A DNA stretch of 64,000 bases from Nostoc parmelioides FACHB-3921 (lineage in GTDB: Bacteria > Cyanobacteriota > Cyanobacteriia > Cyanobacteriales > Nostocaceae). Numbering within the stretch: the stretch's first letter is position 1; every line of letters begins with the position of its first letter. Location of the stretch: positions 1 to 64,000 of the forward strand of contig NZ_JACJQL010000034.1 of assembly GCF_014696625.1 (NCBI RefSeq), given 5' to 3'. The notes under the pieces are model-generated. The model made no database searches. It saw only the letters and a list, made by a program, of their open reading frames with translations, and had not been told where the DNA came from. Below are positions 26,757 through 35,689 of this stretch, piece after piece. Made by a program: the position numbers and the translations under genes.

Positions 26757-28526
26757 ATGCAATTAAGAGATTCTGTACGCCGGACAAAAATCGTCGCTAC
26801 AATTGGCCCTGCCACTAGTAGCCCCGAAATGCTGAAAGCCATCATTGAAGCGGGTGCAACAACGCTGCGACTTAACTTTTCCCACGGTTCCCACGCCGAC
26901 CATCAGCGTAGTATTCGCCTAATTCGGCAAACCGCTTTTGAACTAAATCAGCCAGTGGCAATTCTCCAAGATTTGCAAGGGCCAAAAATTCGCTTGGGAA
27001 AGTTTGAAAACGGGTCTATAGTTTTAGCTAAAGGCGATCGCTTCACTCTAACAAATCGCCCGGTTGTTGGTACGCAGGAAATTAGCTGTGTCACCTACGA
27101 TTACTTGGCCGATGAAGTCCCTGTAGGCGCAAAAATCCTCCTGGATGATGGCCGTGTAGAAATGGTGGTGGAGGATATTAACCGCGACAAAGGGGATTTA
27201 CATTGTCGGGTGACTGTAGCAGGTAAGTTATCTAATAACAAAGGTGTCAATTTTCCTGGCGTTTATCTCTCAATTAAAGCCATGACCGACAAGGATCGTG
27301 AGGATCTGATGTTTGGTTTAGACCAGGGCGTTGATTGGGTAGCTCTTTCCTTTGTCCGTAATCCCCAAGACATCATTGAAATTAAAGAACTAATTTCCAG
27401 TACTGGTAAACAAGTGCCAGTAGTTGCCAAAATAGAAAAGCATGAAGCGATCGAACAAATGGAAGCAGTTCTCGCTTTATGTGATGGTGTAATGGTGGCT
27501 AGAGGCGATTTAGGTGTAGAACTACCAGCAGAAGATGTTCCCGTACTACAAAAGCGCTTAATTGCCACAGCCAACCGCTTGGGTATTCCCATCATCACTG
27601 CTACTCAAATGTTAGATAGCATGGTGAGCAATCCCCGCCCCACCCGCGCGGAAGTGTCCGACGTAGCCAATGCCATTCTTGATGGTACAGATGCGGTGAT
27701 GCTCTCCAATGAAACGGCTGTGGGTAGCTACCCAGTGGAAGCAGTAGCGACAATGGCGAGAATTGCCGAACGCATCGAGCAGGAAGAAGCTATGGCTAGT
27801 AAATTGCGCCAAATGCGAGATAACCGCCGTTCTATCCCCAACGCCATCAGCCAAGCTGTAGGTCAAATTGCTGAACAGTTGGGAGCAGCAGCAATTATGA
27901 CTCTGACCCAAACAGGGGCGACTGCACGCAACGTTTCCAAGTTCCGCCCCCAAACACCAATCTTAGCGGTAACACCCCATGTCAACGTAGCTCGTCAGCT
28001 ACAAATGGTATGGGGCGTAAAACCTTTGTTGGTATTAGAATTACCTTCCACTGGTCAAACATTCCAAGCCGCCATTAACGTCGCCCAAGAGCATAGTTTA
28101 CTGTTTGAAGGCGATTTAGTCGTGATGACAGCTGGGACACTCCAAGGGGTATCTGGCTCAACGGACTTGATTAAAGTTGAAGTGGTGACAGCAGTTCTAG
28201 GTCAGGGAATTGGTCTAGGACAGGGTTTGGTAAGTGGGTGTGCTAGGGTTGCTCACACCGGGATGGATGTGGGGAACTTTAACGCCGGTGATATTCTGGT
28301 TGCACCCCGCACAGGCGCAGATTTTGTTGAGGCGATTCGCAAAGCCGGCGGGATTATTACAGAGGATGAAAGTTTAACTAGTCATGCGGCGGTGATTGGT
28401 TTACGTCTGGGTGTGCCAGTAATTGTAGGTGTGAAGAAAGCCACGCAAGTTATCCGTGATGGAGCAATTCTGACTCTAGATTTGCAACGAGGTTTAGTTT
28501 ATTCCGGTGCTGTCGGAACTCCTTAA
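26757..28526 (+). CDS. pyk: Pyruvate kinase with C-terminal PEP-utilizing-type domain
   Basis: Last step of glycolysis: phosphoenolpyruvate + ADP to pyruvate + ATP. 589 residues, longer than the E. coli enzyme (about 470), because a mobile phosphohistidine-like domain follows the core. Core motifs: RRTKIVATIGPAT at the start, LRLNFSHGSH, MVARGDLGVELP and the substrate segment ITATQMLDSMVSNPRPTRAE. The extra domain contains GGIITEDESLTSHAAVIGLR, with the TSHAAV motif; its histidine is the one phosphorylated in PPDK/EI-type domains. This extended form is known from cyanobacteria and Bacillus. Confidence 0.96.
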   Translation: MQLRDSVRRTKIVATIGPATSSPEMLKAIIEAGATTLRLNFSHGSHADHQRSIRLIRQTAFELNQPVAILQDLQGPKIRLGKFENGSIVLAKGDRFTLTNRPVVGTQEISCVTYDYLADEVPVGAKILLDDGRVEMVVEDINRDKGDLHCRVTVAGKLSNNKGVNFPGVYLSIKAMTDKDREDLMFGLDQGVDWVALSFVRNPQDIIEIKELISSTGKQVPVVAKIEKHEAIEQMEAVLALCDGVMVARGDLGVELPAEDVPVLQKRLIATANRLGIPIITATQMLDSMVSNPRPTRAEVSDVANAILDGTDAVMLSNETAVGSYPVEAVATMARIAERIEQEEAMASKLRQMRDNRRSIPNAISQAVGQIAEQLGAAAIMTLTQTGATARNVSKFRPQTPILAVTPHVNVARQLQMVWGVKPLLVLELPSTGQTFQAAINVAQEHSLLFEGDLVVMTAGTLQGVSGSTDLIKVEVVTAVLGQGIGLGQGLVSGCARVAHTGMDVGNFNAGDILVAPRTGADFVEAIRKAGGIITEDESLTSHAAVIGLRLGVPVIVGVKKATQVIRDGAILTLDLQRGLVYSGAVGTP

Positions 28527-28625
28527 TTAACTTAAACAAGGGTGTAGGGGTGTAGGGGTGTAAATGTAAATGTTTAAAACCCTCACATCCTTATACCAAT
28601 TCTCTATGAAGTTGCGCCAAATAAA

Positions 28626-28661
28626 TGATGTAGAGACGTTGCATGCAACGTCTCTACATCA
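28626..28661. repeat. Perfect 36-bp palindrome
   Basis: TGATGTAGAGACGTTGCA is followed immediately by its exact reverse complement. The GTAGAGACGTTGCATGCAAC core is a widespread palindromic repeat in cyanobacterial genomes. Degenerate versions (GAGACGTT with CTGTACAT) occur in the spacers at about 17445 and 18327. It stands just before the pyk terminator. Confidence 0.85.
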
Positions 28662-28664
28662 CTC

Positions 28665-28705
28665 AGATCCCCGACTTCTTTGATACGTTGGGGATCTTAT
28701 TATTT
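28665..28705 (+). terminator. Intrinsic terminator of pyk
   Basis: AGATCCCC (28665-28672) and GGGGATCT (28690-28697) pair perfectly over a 17-base loop, followed by TATTATTT. Confidence 0.75.
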
Positions 28706-28782
28706 AAAGCTCTCAACCATTTTAAGTAATGCTGTTTACAGCATTTTCATAGGCTAATGACTTATTAGTAAATTAAGCCTTT

Positions 28783-28989
28783 ATGGAAGAGAATGCGGAG
28801 AGGATTTTGAATAAAAATGTCATCAGTCTTATTAGTTTTGTCGTTGCTATCATTTTCAGTGTTGGAGCTATAATTTTGATTCAATCACTGAATATACCTG
28901 CATTTATAACTCTCAGTGTTTCTGTATTAAGTAGTTGTTTTTTGATAATTTTTATTTTTATACATAATCTCATATCTCAATGGAAATAG
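28783..28989 (+). CDS. Small two-span membrane protein, unknown
   Basis: 68 residues: a short charged start (MEENAERILNKN) and two hydrophobic helices (VISLISFVVAIIFSVGAIIL and ITLSVSVLSSCFLIIFIFI). No family recognised. It is plausible as a real small membrane protein, since the reading frame, hydrophobic pattern and position between genes fit, but no similarity supports it. Confidence 0.4.
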   Translation: MEENAERILNKNVISLISFVVAIIFSVGAIILIQSLNIPAFITLSVSVLSSCFLIIFIFIHNLISQWK

Positions 28990-29032
28990 TTTGGCACTTT
29001 TTTAGCCTTGCCACGCCACTACTTAATATTTA

Positions 29033-29731
29033 CTAATAGCCAAAATTAGGAGTATTATTTGACTCTTGAATAATGACTTGCGATTGCTGATTATTGACGT
29101 TTGCACGTCCTCTAGCAATCTGTTGTTGGGAAAACATTTCTCGTAAGACCATTGCTGGGTCTACATAATTATTGGCGTATTTCAATCCCCAATGCAGGTG
29201 TGGCCCTGTGGTGCGTCCGGTCATCCCGACTCTACCTATTCTGGCTCCGGTGGGTATGGTTTGACCTTCCCAAATTTGAATCCCACCAGGGCGGTCAATC
29301 AAAAAGCGGCGACCATTTGCGGTGTCTACATAACCTTCCATGTGGCAATAAGTATGTTCCCATTGGCCTGATTTAATGACTATATGTGTACCACAGGCTG
29401 TGCGATCGCCTACTTTAATCACTGTACCTGCCCACCAATTGCGAATGTAACTACCTTGGGGCGCAGCAATATCTAAGCCACTATGAAATTCCCAACCATC
29501 TCCACCAGTCGCAGAACGGCGATAGCCAAAAGCAGATGTGTAAGCTTGAAAGTTTTCTACTGGGAAAGAAGCTGATAACCAACCACTGCTTCTGGCTCTT
29601 GTGTTTGATCTTGTCTCTCTTGCTATAACAACTTCCGCCTTAGGGAATAAAGCTATAAAGCTAAACATATTTAACCCTAATGCTAATAATGTGGCTCCAG
29701 AAAATGCTAATCTCTCTTGCCTATTAATCAT
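29033..29731 (-). CDS. M23-family metallopeptidase (LytM-like), exported
   Basis: 232 residues. An N-terminal hydrophobic segment (about 10-35) acts as signal or anchor. The M23 domain has zinc ligands in EFHSGLDIAA (His, Asp), and the catalytic HxH in TGPHLHWGL; an intermediate His lies in HTYCHMEGY. The three-motif set is intact, so it is probably an active peptidoglycan endopeptidase. The C-terminal tail is Gln/Asn rich. Its upstream spacer contains a repeated motif described separately. Confidence 0.88.
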   Translation of the reverse strand: MINRQERLAFSGATLLALGLNMFSFIALFPKAEVVIARETRSNTRARSSGWLSASFPVENFQAYTSAFGYRRSATGGDGWEFHSGLDIAAPQGSYIRNWWAGTVIKVGDRTACGTHIVIKSGQWEHTYCHMEGYVDTANGRRFLIDRPGGIQIWEGQTIPTGARIGRVGMTGRTTGPHLHWGLKYANNYVDPAMVLREMFSQQQIARGRANVNNQQSQVIIQESNNTPNFGY

Positions 29732-30229
29732 TTTTATTCCTCAGACCACTCAATATGTTTGTATCTAATTCCTGTAAAGTTCTTGTAAATAAGTTGGAAA
29801 AAATAATCACAAAATTTAAATTAATCACATTGTCAAAATATGTTTTTTATGGTTACTAAGAATTGCTATTTACGTATGTACTTAAGTATTACTACTGCTT
29901 TAGTCAAACAGCTTACGATGTAAAGCTTTAACCTGTCAAATTTATCTTAAGCGCCACCACAAGAGAGGGTTATTAGCCATCGAATAACCAGATGATTGGG
30001 AAAAACATCTAAAAGTATAGAGAAAGATTATGGTTGTACTTACGTATGTACTTAATAAACCGAGAAGTTGTATCAAAATAAACAATTAATCCTGATGAGA
30101 ATTTTCAACTCAGTATTTCGGAACAGGAGTTGATTCAGAGAATTCTGCCAACCGAATGACGACTCACATCAAAATATAGTTGCCAAGTATTCAAAATATT
30201 GTTAGCGTTTATGCTTAAAATTGCTGAAT
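29732..30229. other. Divergent spacer with a duplicated near-palindrome
   Basis: No gene. TTACGTATGTACTTAA occurs twice in the same orientation, at about 29871 and 30039. Each copy lies in a near-palindromic setting: GTAC, TACGTA and GTAC boxes symmetrical around the central TACGTA in the second. It could be a paired binding site between the M23 gene and the following plus-strand gene. Confidence 0.4.
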
Positions 30230-30670
30230 ATGTCGATTGACATTAGCTTAAGTGTCGATCCGACCACTTGCAGGACTCCTCAAGCCATGCTGACTGAAAT
30301 TTTACCTTTTCGTTTTGAGTTGAACACGATCGCGATCGCCGGCGCTAGTCTGTGGTCTTTGGCGTTATATCTAGGTTTTTCGCCGTTGAGTGAATGGGTC
30401 ATCGAGCAACTTAACCGTTGGTTTAACTTTGCCGAGCGATCGCTGTACACTAGCCAAATAGAATTTGAAAAAACTCGCAAAGCCAGAGAAGCTCAAAACG
30501 CCTTTTATGCCTCACTTTTCAGCATTGTGCCATTTCTAGTAATTGGCACTTTATGCAATTGGGGGGTGGAAATCAGCTTAGGACGTAGTTGGGCTATTAG
30601 TACAGGTATACTGGCTTGTATGGGTTGTGGGATCTACGAACTAGGACGACGTGACGGACAATCTGATTAA
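30230..30670 (+). CDS. Hypothetical membrane protein
   Basis: 146 residues from the ATG at 30230. Three hydrophobic spans: IAIAGASLWSLALYLGF, FYASLFSIVPFLVIGTLCNW and AISTGILACMGCGIYEL. A basic/acidic helix (EFEKTRKAREAQN) lies between the first two. No family recognised. It stands alone, with HIP1 sites within the gene as in its neighbours. Confidence 0.55.
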   Translation: MSIDISLSVDPTTCRTPQAMLTEILPFRFELNTIAIAGASLWSLALYLGFSPLSEWVIEQLNRWFNFAERSLYTSQIEFEKTRKAREAQNAFYASLFSIVPFLVIGTLCNWGVEISLGRSWAISTGILACMGCGIYELGRRDGQSD

Positions 30671-30691
30671 GTTGTTAGTTGACAGTTGTGA

Positions 30692-30731
30692 GCCAGTGCG
30701 GTCTTGGGGGTTTCCCCCATGAGCAACTGGC
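30692..30731. repeat. Palindromic repeat after the 30230-30670 gene
   Basis: An outer pair GCCAGT/ACTGGC encloses GGGGG-TTT-CCCCC. The spacer continues with GAACCCGAAGGGTCAGTGG. Such units (GCGGTCTTGGGGGTTTCCCC) recur in Nostoc genomes. It could also end transcripts from both sides. Confidence 0.6.
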
Positions 30732-30763
30732 GAACCCGAAGGGTCAGTGGTCAGTTGTCTCTC

Positions 30764-32020
30764 CTAATTCCCAATTTCTTCACTAACTATCTGTGCTAAC
30801 TTCTGGGCTGCTCCGCTTTCACCACGAACATGGCGGAGTTTCCCTCGCATCTCTTCCAATTTCTCAGGATGATTTAGCAAATCTAAAACCATTTCCCCAA
30901 CTTCTTGCGGCTGGAGTTTACCTACAAGTTCTGGGACTATTTCTTCCTGCGCCCAAATATTTGGCCATGCTAATAAACCTTTGCGTCTAAGAAATAGCCA
31001 GTTAATGATCTTGGCAAAGGTCGAACCCACACCTGGTAAATTCGCCAATAATCCTGGTAAACCGTCCCAAGAACGCATCGCATCAAGTTGTTGTGTAGGG
31101 AGCAAGACTATCATGGGTACACCCAAAGCCCCTAACTCAGCAGTGTTAGCGCCTACTGTGGTTAGGCAGATACTACATTGGGATAATAATTCATAAGCAG
31201 GATTTTCTTGCCATAACTCCACATTTAAGCCATTATCTGTTTTCAAAATGGAGCGCTGGTGATTGTTATCTGGGGAAATTAAGGAAGCGCCAGAAAAGCT
31301 AAAGGTTTCTACAAATGGGTTTTTTTGGAAATCGGCGAAACTAGCCAAAGTTTTTAAATCCAAAGTCGGGGCGACGGGAATCACAAACTTTGTTTGGGGC
31401 ATTTTGCTGTGGATATACTCACCAATACTCAGCATTAATGGGATGCCTTGGGTTAATTTTGCTGCTTTTGACCCTGGTAAAATGCCTATGATTGGGGAGT
31501 GGGGAGTGGGGAGTGGGGAGTTGGGGAGTTGGGAGTTGGCTTCTAGCATTAAATCGCCAACAACTGTGAATTTATGGGCGTATTTAGGGGATGCTTTGGC
31601 TGCAACTAGGGGTTTCATGACTCCGAAACGGTCAATTAAGTTATGCCAACGGGCTTCCCATTCGGCGTAAACTACTGTGCGATAGTTCAGTTTTTTGCCG
31701 ATGACTACAGGAAAAAACTGGTCACCTCCCAGGAAAATAACCACACCTTTGCTTCGCCAATCCCAATTGTCAACAGTTTTCCCCCAGAGCAAAAATTGCC
31801 AAAAATACTCTGCTGACTGTACTCTGTCTACTTCTGGGTAAGAAAGTGCGATCGCTGCTTCTTTGCCACTAGCATTAGGACATGGTGACAAAATCACAGA
31901 AATCCTGACCTGAAAACGGTCATCACCAAGTTTTTCACGTAAAGCTTTAACTACAGGACGTACCCAGGTTGTTACCTCACCAGGCCCATTGGAAAGAATA
32001 AGAATATCTACTGGATTCAT
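30764..32020 (-). CDS. Lipid-A-disaccharide synthase-related glycosyltransferase
   Basis: 418 residues of the cyanobacterial LpxB-like group (GT-B fold). Start region DILILSNGPGEVTTWVRPVV; nucleotide-sugar-binding-like region IIGILPGSKAAKLTQGIPL; C-terminal half LSQCSICLTTVGANTAELGALG and VPMIVLLPTQQLDAM. True LpxB proteins make the lipid A disaccharide; this family is more distant and its acceptor is uncertain. A heptamer tandem repeat within the gene adds a proline/serine-rich loop (SQLPNSPLPTPHSPI) just before IIGILPG without breaking the frame. Confidence 0.8.
   Translation of the reverse strand: MNPVDILILSNGPGEVTTWVRPVVKALREKLGDDRFQVRISVILSPCPNASGKEAAIALSYPEVDRVQSAEYFWQFLLWGKTVDNWDWRSKGVVIFLGGDQFFPVVIGKKLNYRTVVYAEWEARWHNLIDRFGVMKPLVAAKASPKYAHKFTVVGDLMLEANSQLPNSPLPTPHSPIIGILPGSKAAKLTQGIPLMLSIGEYIHSKMPQTKFVIPVAPTLDLKTLASFADFQKNPFVETFSFSGASLISPDNNHQRSILKTDNGLNVELWQENPAYELLSQCSICLTTVGANTAELGALGVPMIVLLPTQQLDAMRSWDGLPGLLANLPGVGSTFAKIINWLFLRRKGLLAWPNIWAQEEIVPELVGKLQPQEVGEMVLDLLNHPEKLEEMRGKLRHVRGESGAAQKLAQIVSEEIGN
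31494..31542. repeat. STRR (GGGGAGT)n inside a coding sequence
   Basis: Four exact GGGGAGT heptamers followed by two degenerate units lie within the lpxB-like gene. On the coding strand they are translated as QLPNSPLPTPHSP. Repeats of this family are normally confined to spacers. Confidence 0.85.
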
Positions 32021-32139
32021 AAGTTAATAGTTAAAATCGCACCAAACATCTCAAAATTTATCGATACTTATCCTTACTTTTTCACCAACTTTGGCAACAA
32101 TTAAAACAAATTCAAAAATCTCTAGAAGCTGCTAACTAA

Positions 32140-33630
32140 TTACTTAAAATGTCTCAAATTATAACGTTTTTGGTATGCGGCAATATAATCTACATTTCGT
32201 TGCTCTAGTCTTGTTAGCAATTTTATAGGAAATTCTTTAGGTGAATATATGGGGTTATACCAAGGTTGATTATTAAAGTAATCTTGTAAACCTGGATTAT
32301 CAAAACGGCGACCATGACGAGCAAACACGGTATTACGCATAATATCTAGAGTGTAACCATTTTTACCATCTAAATCTGCATCGGTCACAGCCTGCTGGGA
32401 AAGCCACAAATAATTATTGTTATTGATGTTTACATCTATTGGTGCAGATGTGATGGAGGGAACGGGTGAAGGGTTAACCTGTTGTTGAAGAGATGGGACA
32501 ATAGGTTGTGCAGTAACTGGCGGTTGGGTAACCTCAGGAGTTGCTTTACTTAGTGGTGTTTCTATGACTGAGTTGACTGGAGATGTGTTGTTGTTTTCGG
32601 CTACAGGTTGGGGTGTCCTGGTAAATGCTAGTCCGATAATTACTGATGCACCGATTAAGCCGCCTGCAATCAAACTACCAAAGAGGATACCTTTTTGATT
32701 ATTACCTGTAACGTTTGCTTGGGGCGCTACGGGAACAGTCTGCTGTGGTGGCGCAGATACTACTGGAGGTGGTGCAAAATACGGTTGTGTAGGGGGAATG
32801 GGACTGCTGATACTTTGTAAATTATCTAACATGGCTCTAGCAGTGGCATAACGATCGCGTGGATGGTAGGCGATCGCTTTATCAAGTACACTAGCTAAAA
32901 CCGGATTGATCTGACTGGCGTACTGTCGCCAAATCATTTCCCCAGTCTGGGAGTCTATCTCTAAGGTTTGTGGCTGTCTCCCAGTTAATAAATAAATGGC
33001 TGTGAGACCTAAACTATACAAATCGCTGGAATAAACTGGTCTTCCGGCCGCTTGTTCACTGGGCATATATCCGGGCGTACCAATGACAATGGAACTGGTA
33101 GGATTACCTTGGGAATTGACGACTGTTCCCATTGATTCCCGCACAGCACCAAAATCAATCAGTACAGGTTTACCGTCACGATGACGCAGAATAATGTTAT
33201 CTGGTTTAATATCACGGTGGACGATGTGTTTACCGTGGACATATTCCAAAACAGGTAACAAATTTACTAAAAGTTCTTGAATCGCACTTTCCGTAAATAA
33301 CCCTTGTTGTTGTAGTCTGGCTGTAAGTGTATCCCCTTCAACCCATTCCTGCACTAAATAAAATTGCCCATCGGCGGAAAAATAAGCATATAATGCCGGA
33401 ATTTGTTCTGTTGCACCACCTAATTCCTCTAAAATTGCTGCTTCCCTTTGAAACCTTTCCTGTACTAGCTGGTAAATCTGAGGATTGTTTTGAATCGGTC
33501 GTAATTGTTTGACCACACACCGCCGCTTAGAAGGCATATAGGTATCTTCAGCCAGATAGGTTTCACCAAACCCTCCAGCACCCAATGTGCGGATAACTTG
33601 ATAGCGATCGTTCAACAGCTGTATGGTCAT
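32140..33630 (-). CDS. Transmembrane Ser/Thr protein kinase with C-terminal YARHG domain
   Basis: 496 residues. Kinase domain about 10-275: glycine loop LGAGGFGETYLAED, ATP lysine in CVVKQL, catalytic loop HRDIKPDN, DFG in DFGAVRE and activation-segment end GTPGYMPSEQAAG. All key residues are present. A proline/glutamine-rich linker leads to one membrane span (about 317-340, GILFGSLIAGGLIGASVIIG). The C-terminal 90 residues form a YARHG domain (RNTVFARHGRRFDNPGLQDYF, then PWYNP), which faces outside the cytoplasm by inference. This architecture suggests an envelope-sensing kinase. No phosphatase or target gene is adjacent. Confidence 0.9.
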   Translation of the reverse strand: MTIQLLNDRYQVIRTLGAGGFGETYLAEDTYMPSKRRCVVKQLRPIQNNPQIYQLVQERFQREAAILEELGGATEQIPALYAYFSADGQFYLVQEWVEGDTLTARLQQQGLFTESAIQELLVNLLPVLEYVHGKHIVHRDIKPDNIILRHRDGKPVLIDFGAVRESMGTVVNSQGNPTSSIVIGTPGYMPSEQAAGRPVYSSDLYSLGLTAIYLLTGRQPQTLEIDSQTGEMIWRQYASQINPVLASVLDKAIAYHPRDRYATARAMLDNLQSISSPIPPTQPYFAPPPVVSAPPQQTVPVAPQANVTGNNQKGILFGSLIAGGLIGASVIIGLAFTRTPQPVAENNNTSPVNSVIETPLSKATPEVTQPPVTAQPIVPSLQQQVNPSPVPSITSAPIDVNINNNNYLWLSQQAVTDADLDGKNGYTLDIMRNTVFARHGRRFDNPGLQDYFNNQPWYNPIYSPKEFPIKLLTRLEQRNVDYIAAYQKRYNLRHFK

Positions 33631-33734
33631 AGCAGACTTCAGAGACTAGCTAGTCTAATATAGGCGTTGTCAGTCGTCATTTGTCCATAGTCAAAATTTA
33701 TTTTCTCCTGCTTACCTAAGTTTCCAGGCAAGTT

Positions 33735-34280
33735 TCATTTCAAATCTAGTAAACCGTCTTCTTTTAACTTAGGATTAAAACGCAATTGAGTTTTTAACCC
33801 ACGTAATTCTAAAGATGCTAAAATTTCCGTCTCTACTCGTCGAGCTACATTTTTAAGAATTTTCATTTGTGTGAGTTCATCATTAGTAGGTTTGTGATAA
33901 TTCGTCTGTTCTTCGTCTGTCATGAATTTTTTCACATCTACAGGCTGCGTCCATATTTCTTTCTGTTCGCCATTTCCCACAGGTATAGTTCCGTTTTCGG
34001 CTATCCAAGCCTTTTCAATATTTTCTAAAACAGTCCGACTGGGACGTTCAATTGTTTGAACCTTCACCCAGTAGCAATGTTGTAGCTGACGGACTAAATG
34101 CTGTCTCAAACTTAAATAAACGTCACGAGAATATCCCACAAACTGCAATGTTTTTTCCTGGTCAAAAATTGCATATACTCCTATCTTTTCTTGATAATTT
34201 TCTGGTAGTTGCCCATTTTCATCAATATAGGGAATATATTCGAGATTGACTAAACTAGGAATATTAATTTCAGTTGTCAT
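33735..34280 (-). CDS. GIY-YIG nuclease family protein
   Basis: 181 residues. The N-terminal half is a GIY-YIG fold with GVYAIFD in place of GIY and FVGYSRDV in place of YIG, an arginine in SLRQHLVRQ and a glutamate in LENIEKAW, the positions expected for catalysis. The C-terminal 70 residues (from EEQTNYHKPTNDELTQMKI) are a helical domain seen in cyanobacterial homologues. Role unknown; the family includes repair and homing nucleases. Confidence 0.75.
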   Translation of the reverse strand: MTTEINIPSLVNLEYIPYIDENGQLPENYQEKIGVYAIFDQEKTLQFVGYSRDVYLSLRQHLVRQLQHCYWVKVQTIERPSRTVLENIEKAWIAENGTIPVGNGEQKEIWTQPVDVKKFMTDEEQTNYHKPTNDELTQMKILKNVARRVETEILASLELRGLKTQLRFNPKLKEDGLLDLK

Positions 34281-34419
34281 AAATTTGTGATGTTAATTTT
34301 TTTGAACCCCAGCATCATTCTACAGGGGTACTAGATCAACTTATCATGACCTGCGATCGCCTGGTACGGTGTCTCTTAAGAGGCAAGGAAGGGGAGAGGA
34401 AAAACATTATTAGCCAAAC

Positions 34420-35685
34420 TTAAAACCTCCCATTCCCCTGAATAATGTGCTTGAGGGTAGTTAAAGTTTCTAGGCTGATAAACCCCCGGCGATGACCTTT
34501 TTGATTGGACATACCTAAAAACACAGAATCACCTCGTGAAGGGTTACGGGAGAAGCGCGGGGATGTGTTGATATAGGTGGCGGCGCTGTTAACTCCTAAG
34601 GCGAATTGGCGACTTTCTTGATAGGACTCAGTGGCGATAGAGTCAGCATGACCGCTACTGTATTGATTTATCCAGGCGATCGCTCCATCCAAACTATCTA
34701 CCAGTTTAAATGCTACTGTCTTAGTTAAATAAGCGTTGCCCCATTCGTTATCTTTTGCTAGCTGCAACTGGGGAAAGGCTTCTACTAGTTCCCCGTCGCC
34801 TTTAATTTCAAACCCTTTCTCTTTGAGGCTATTCCACAAAACAGCTAAAGATGAAGGCATAGCTTGACGATGAATTAAGACTTTCTCGATAGCGTTGACG
34901 GGATCTGGTTCGCTTTCATGGCTATCGAGAATCATCCAACGTACCATGTCTAAGCTGCTATTTAACGACCAGTAGAGGTAACAGTTACCCATTGCTGACT
35001 TTAACACCGGGCAAGTCGCTTGGCGCATTACCTGCTGTACTAAGCTGGAACGTCCGTAGGGAATTACCAAGTTGATATATTGGTCTTGGGTGATTAAATC
35101 TCGCAGTGAACCGCCATGTTCTGTAGTGACAAGTTCTATACAGCCTGATGGTAGACCAACTTCTATGATCGCGTGTTGTAATGCTTCCACGATCGCCGCA
35201 TTAGAATGACTAGCTTCTGTGCTACCCTTGAGGATAATACTGTTGCCAGTTTTAATACACAAACCTGCGGCGATCGCTCCTAAATCGGGAAACGCTTCAT
35301 AAATAAATCCAATTACTCCCAAAGGCATTAACTGAGAATAACTCTGAGAATCTTCTGGCTGATAGTCGGCGTTTCTCACCCGACGCAATGGGTCTGATAT
35401 TTCTCCCAACCTTTGCAGAATTTCTACTGTAATCTCTAACCTGGTGGGAGTTAATTTCAGCCAGTCTAAAATCAGTTCTGGCACTGCCATTTCTCGACTA
35501 GCTTCTAGATCCAAGGTATTGGCTTCTAAAATGTCGTCAAATGCGTTTTCTAGCGCCTGTGCCATTGCCAAAACAGCGCGACTACGATCTATTCCCTTGG
35601 TAGTACCTAACTTCAGGGACGCTTGAAAAGCGCGTTTGGCGCTTTTCATGGGTTCGGGACAATCATCTAAAGCTGCAACGGTCAT
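34420..35685 (-). CDS. ProA-like (gamma-glutamyl phosphate reductase family) protein lacking the catalytic cysteine
   Basis: 421 residues, aldehyde dehydrogenase superfamily, ProA branch: PLGVIGFIYEAFPDLGAIAA, LCIKTGNSIILKGSTEASHS, NLVIPYGRSSLVQQV, and at the end NSAATYINTSPRF and SLETLTTLKHIIQGNG. True ProA has its catalytic Cys in VCNAxETLL; here the same place reads DPVNAIEKVLIH with Val263 (codon GTC, plus-strand 34897-34899). The motif FGLGAEIGIST is also altered to SVFLGMSNQ. It is therefore unlikely to reduce glutamyl phosphate by the usual thiol mechanism. The ATG at 35685 lies 4 bp after the stop of the upstream gene, which suggests coupled translation. Confidence 0.82.
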   Translation of the reverse strand: MTVAALDDCPEPMKSAKRAFQASLKLGTTKGIDRSRAVLAMAQALENAFDDILEANTLDLEASREMAVPELILDWLKLTPTRLEITVEILQRLGEISDPLRRVRNADYQPEDSQSYSQLMPLGVIGFIYEAFPDLGAIAAGLCIKTGNSIILKGSTEASHSNAAIVEALQHAIIEVGLPSGCIELVTTEHGGSLRDLITQDQYINLVIPYGRSSLVQQVMRQATCPVLKSAMGNCYLYWSLNSSLDMVRWMILDSHESEPDPVNAIEKVLIHRQAMPSSLAVLWNSLKEKGFEIKGDGELVEAFPQLQLAKDNEWGNAYLTKTVAFKLVDSLDGAIAWINQYSSGHADSIATESYQESRQFALGVNSAATYINTSPRFSRNPSRGDSVFLGMSNQKGHRRGFISLETLTTLKHIIQGNGRF

Positions 35686-35689
35686 TGAG

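Noticed and set aside
34420..34440. ProA-like gene as the housekeeping proA
   Set aside because: The loss of the catalytic Cys and of the late GLGAEIG motif makes a normal proline-synthesis role unlikely, so no proA symbol was given.
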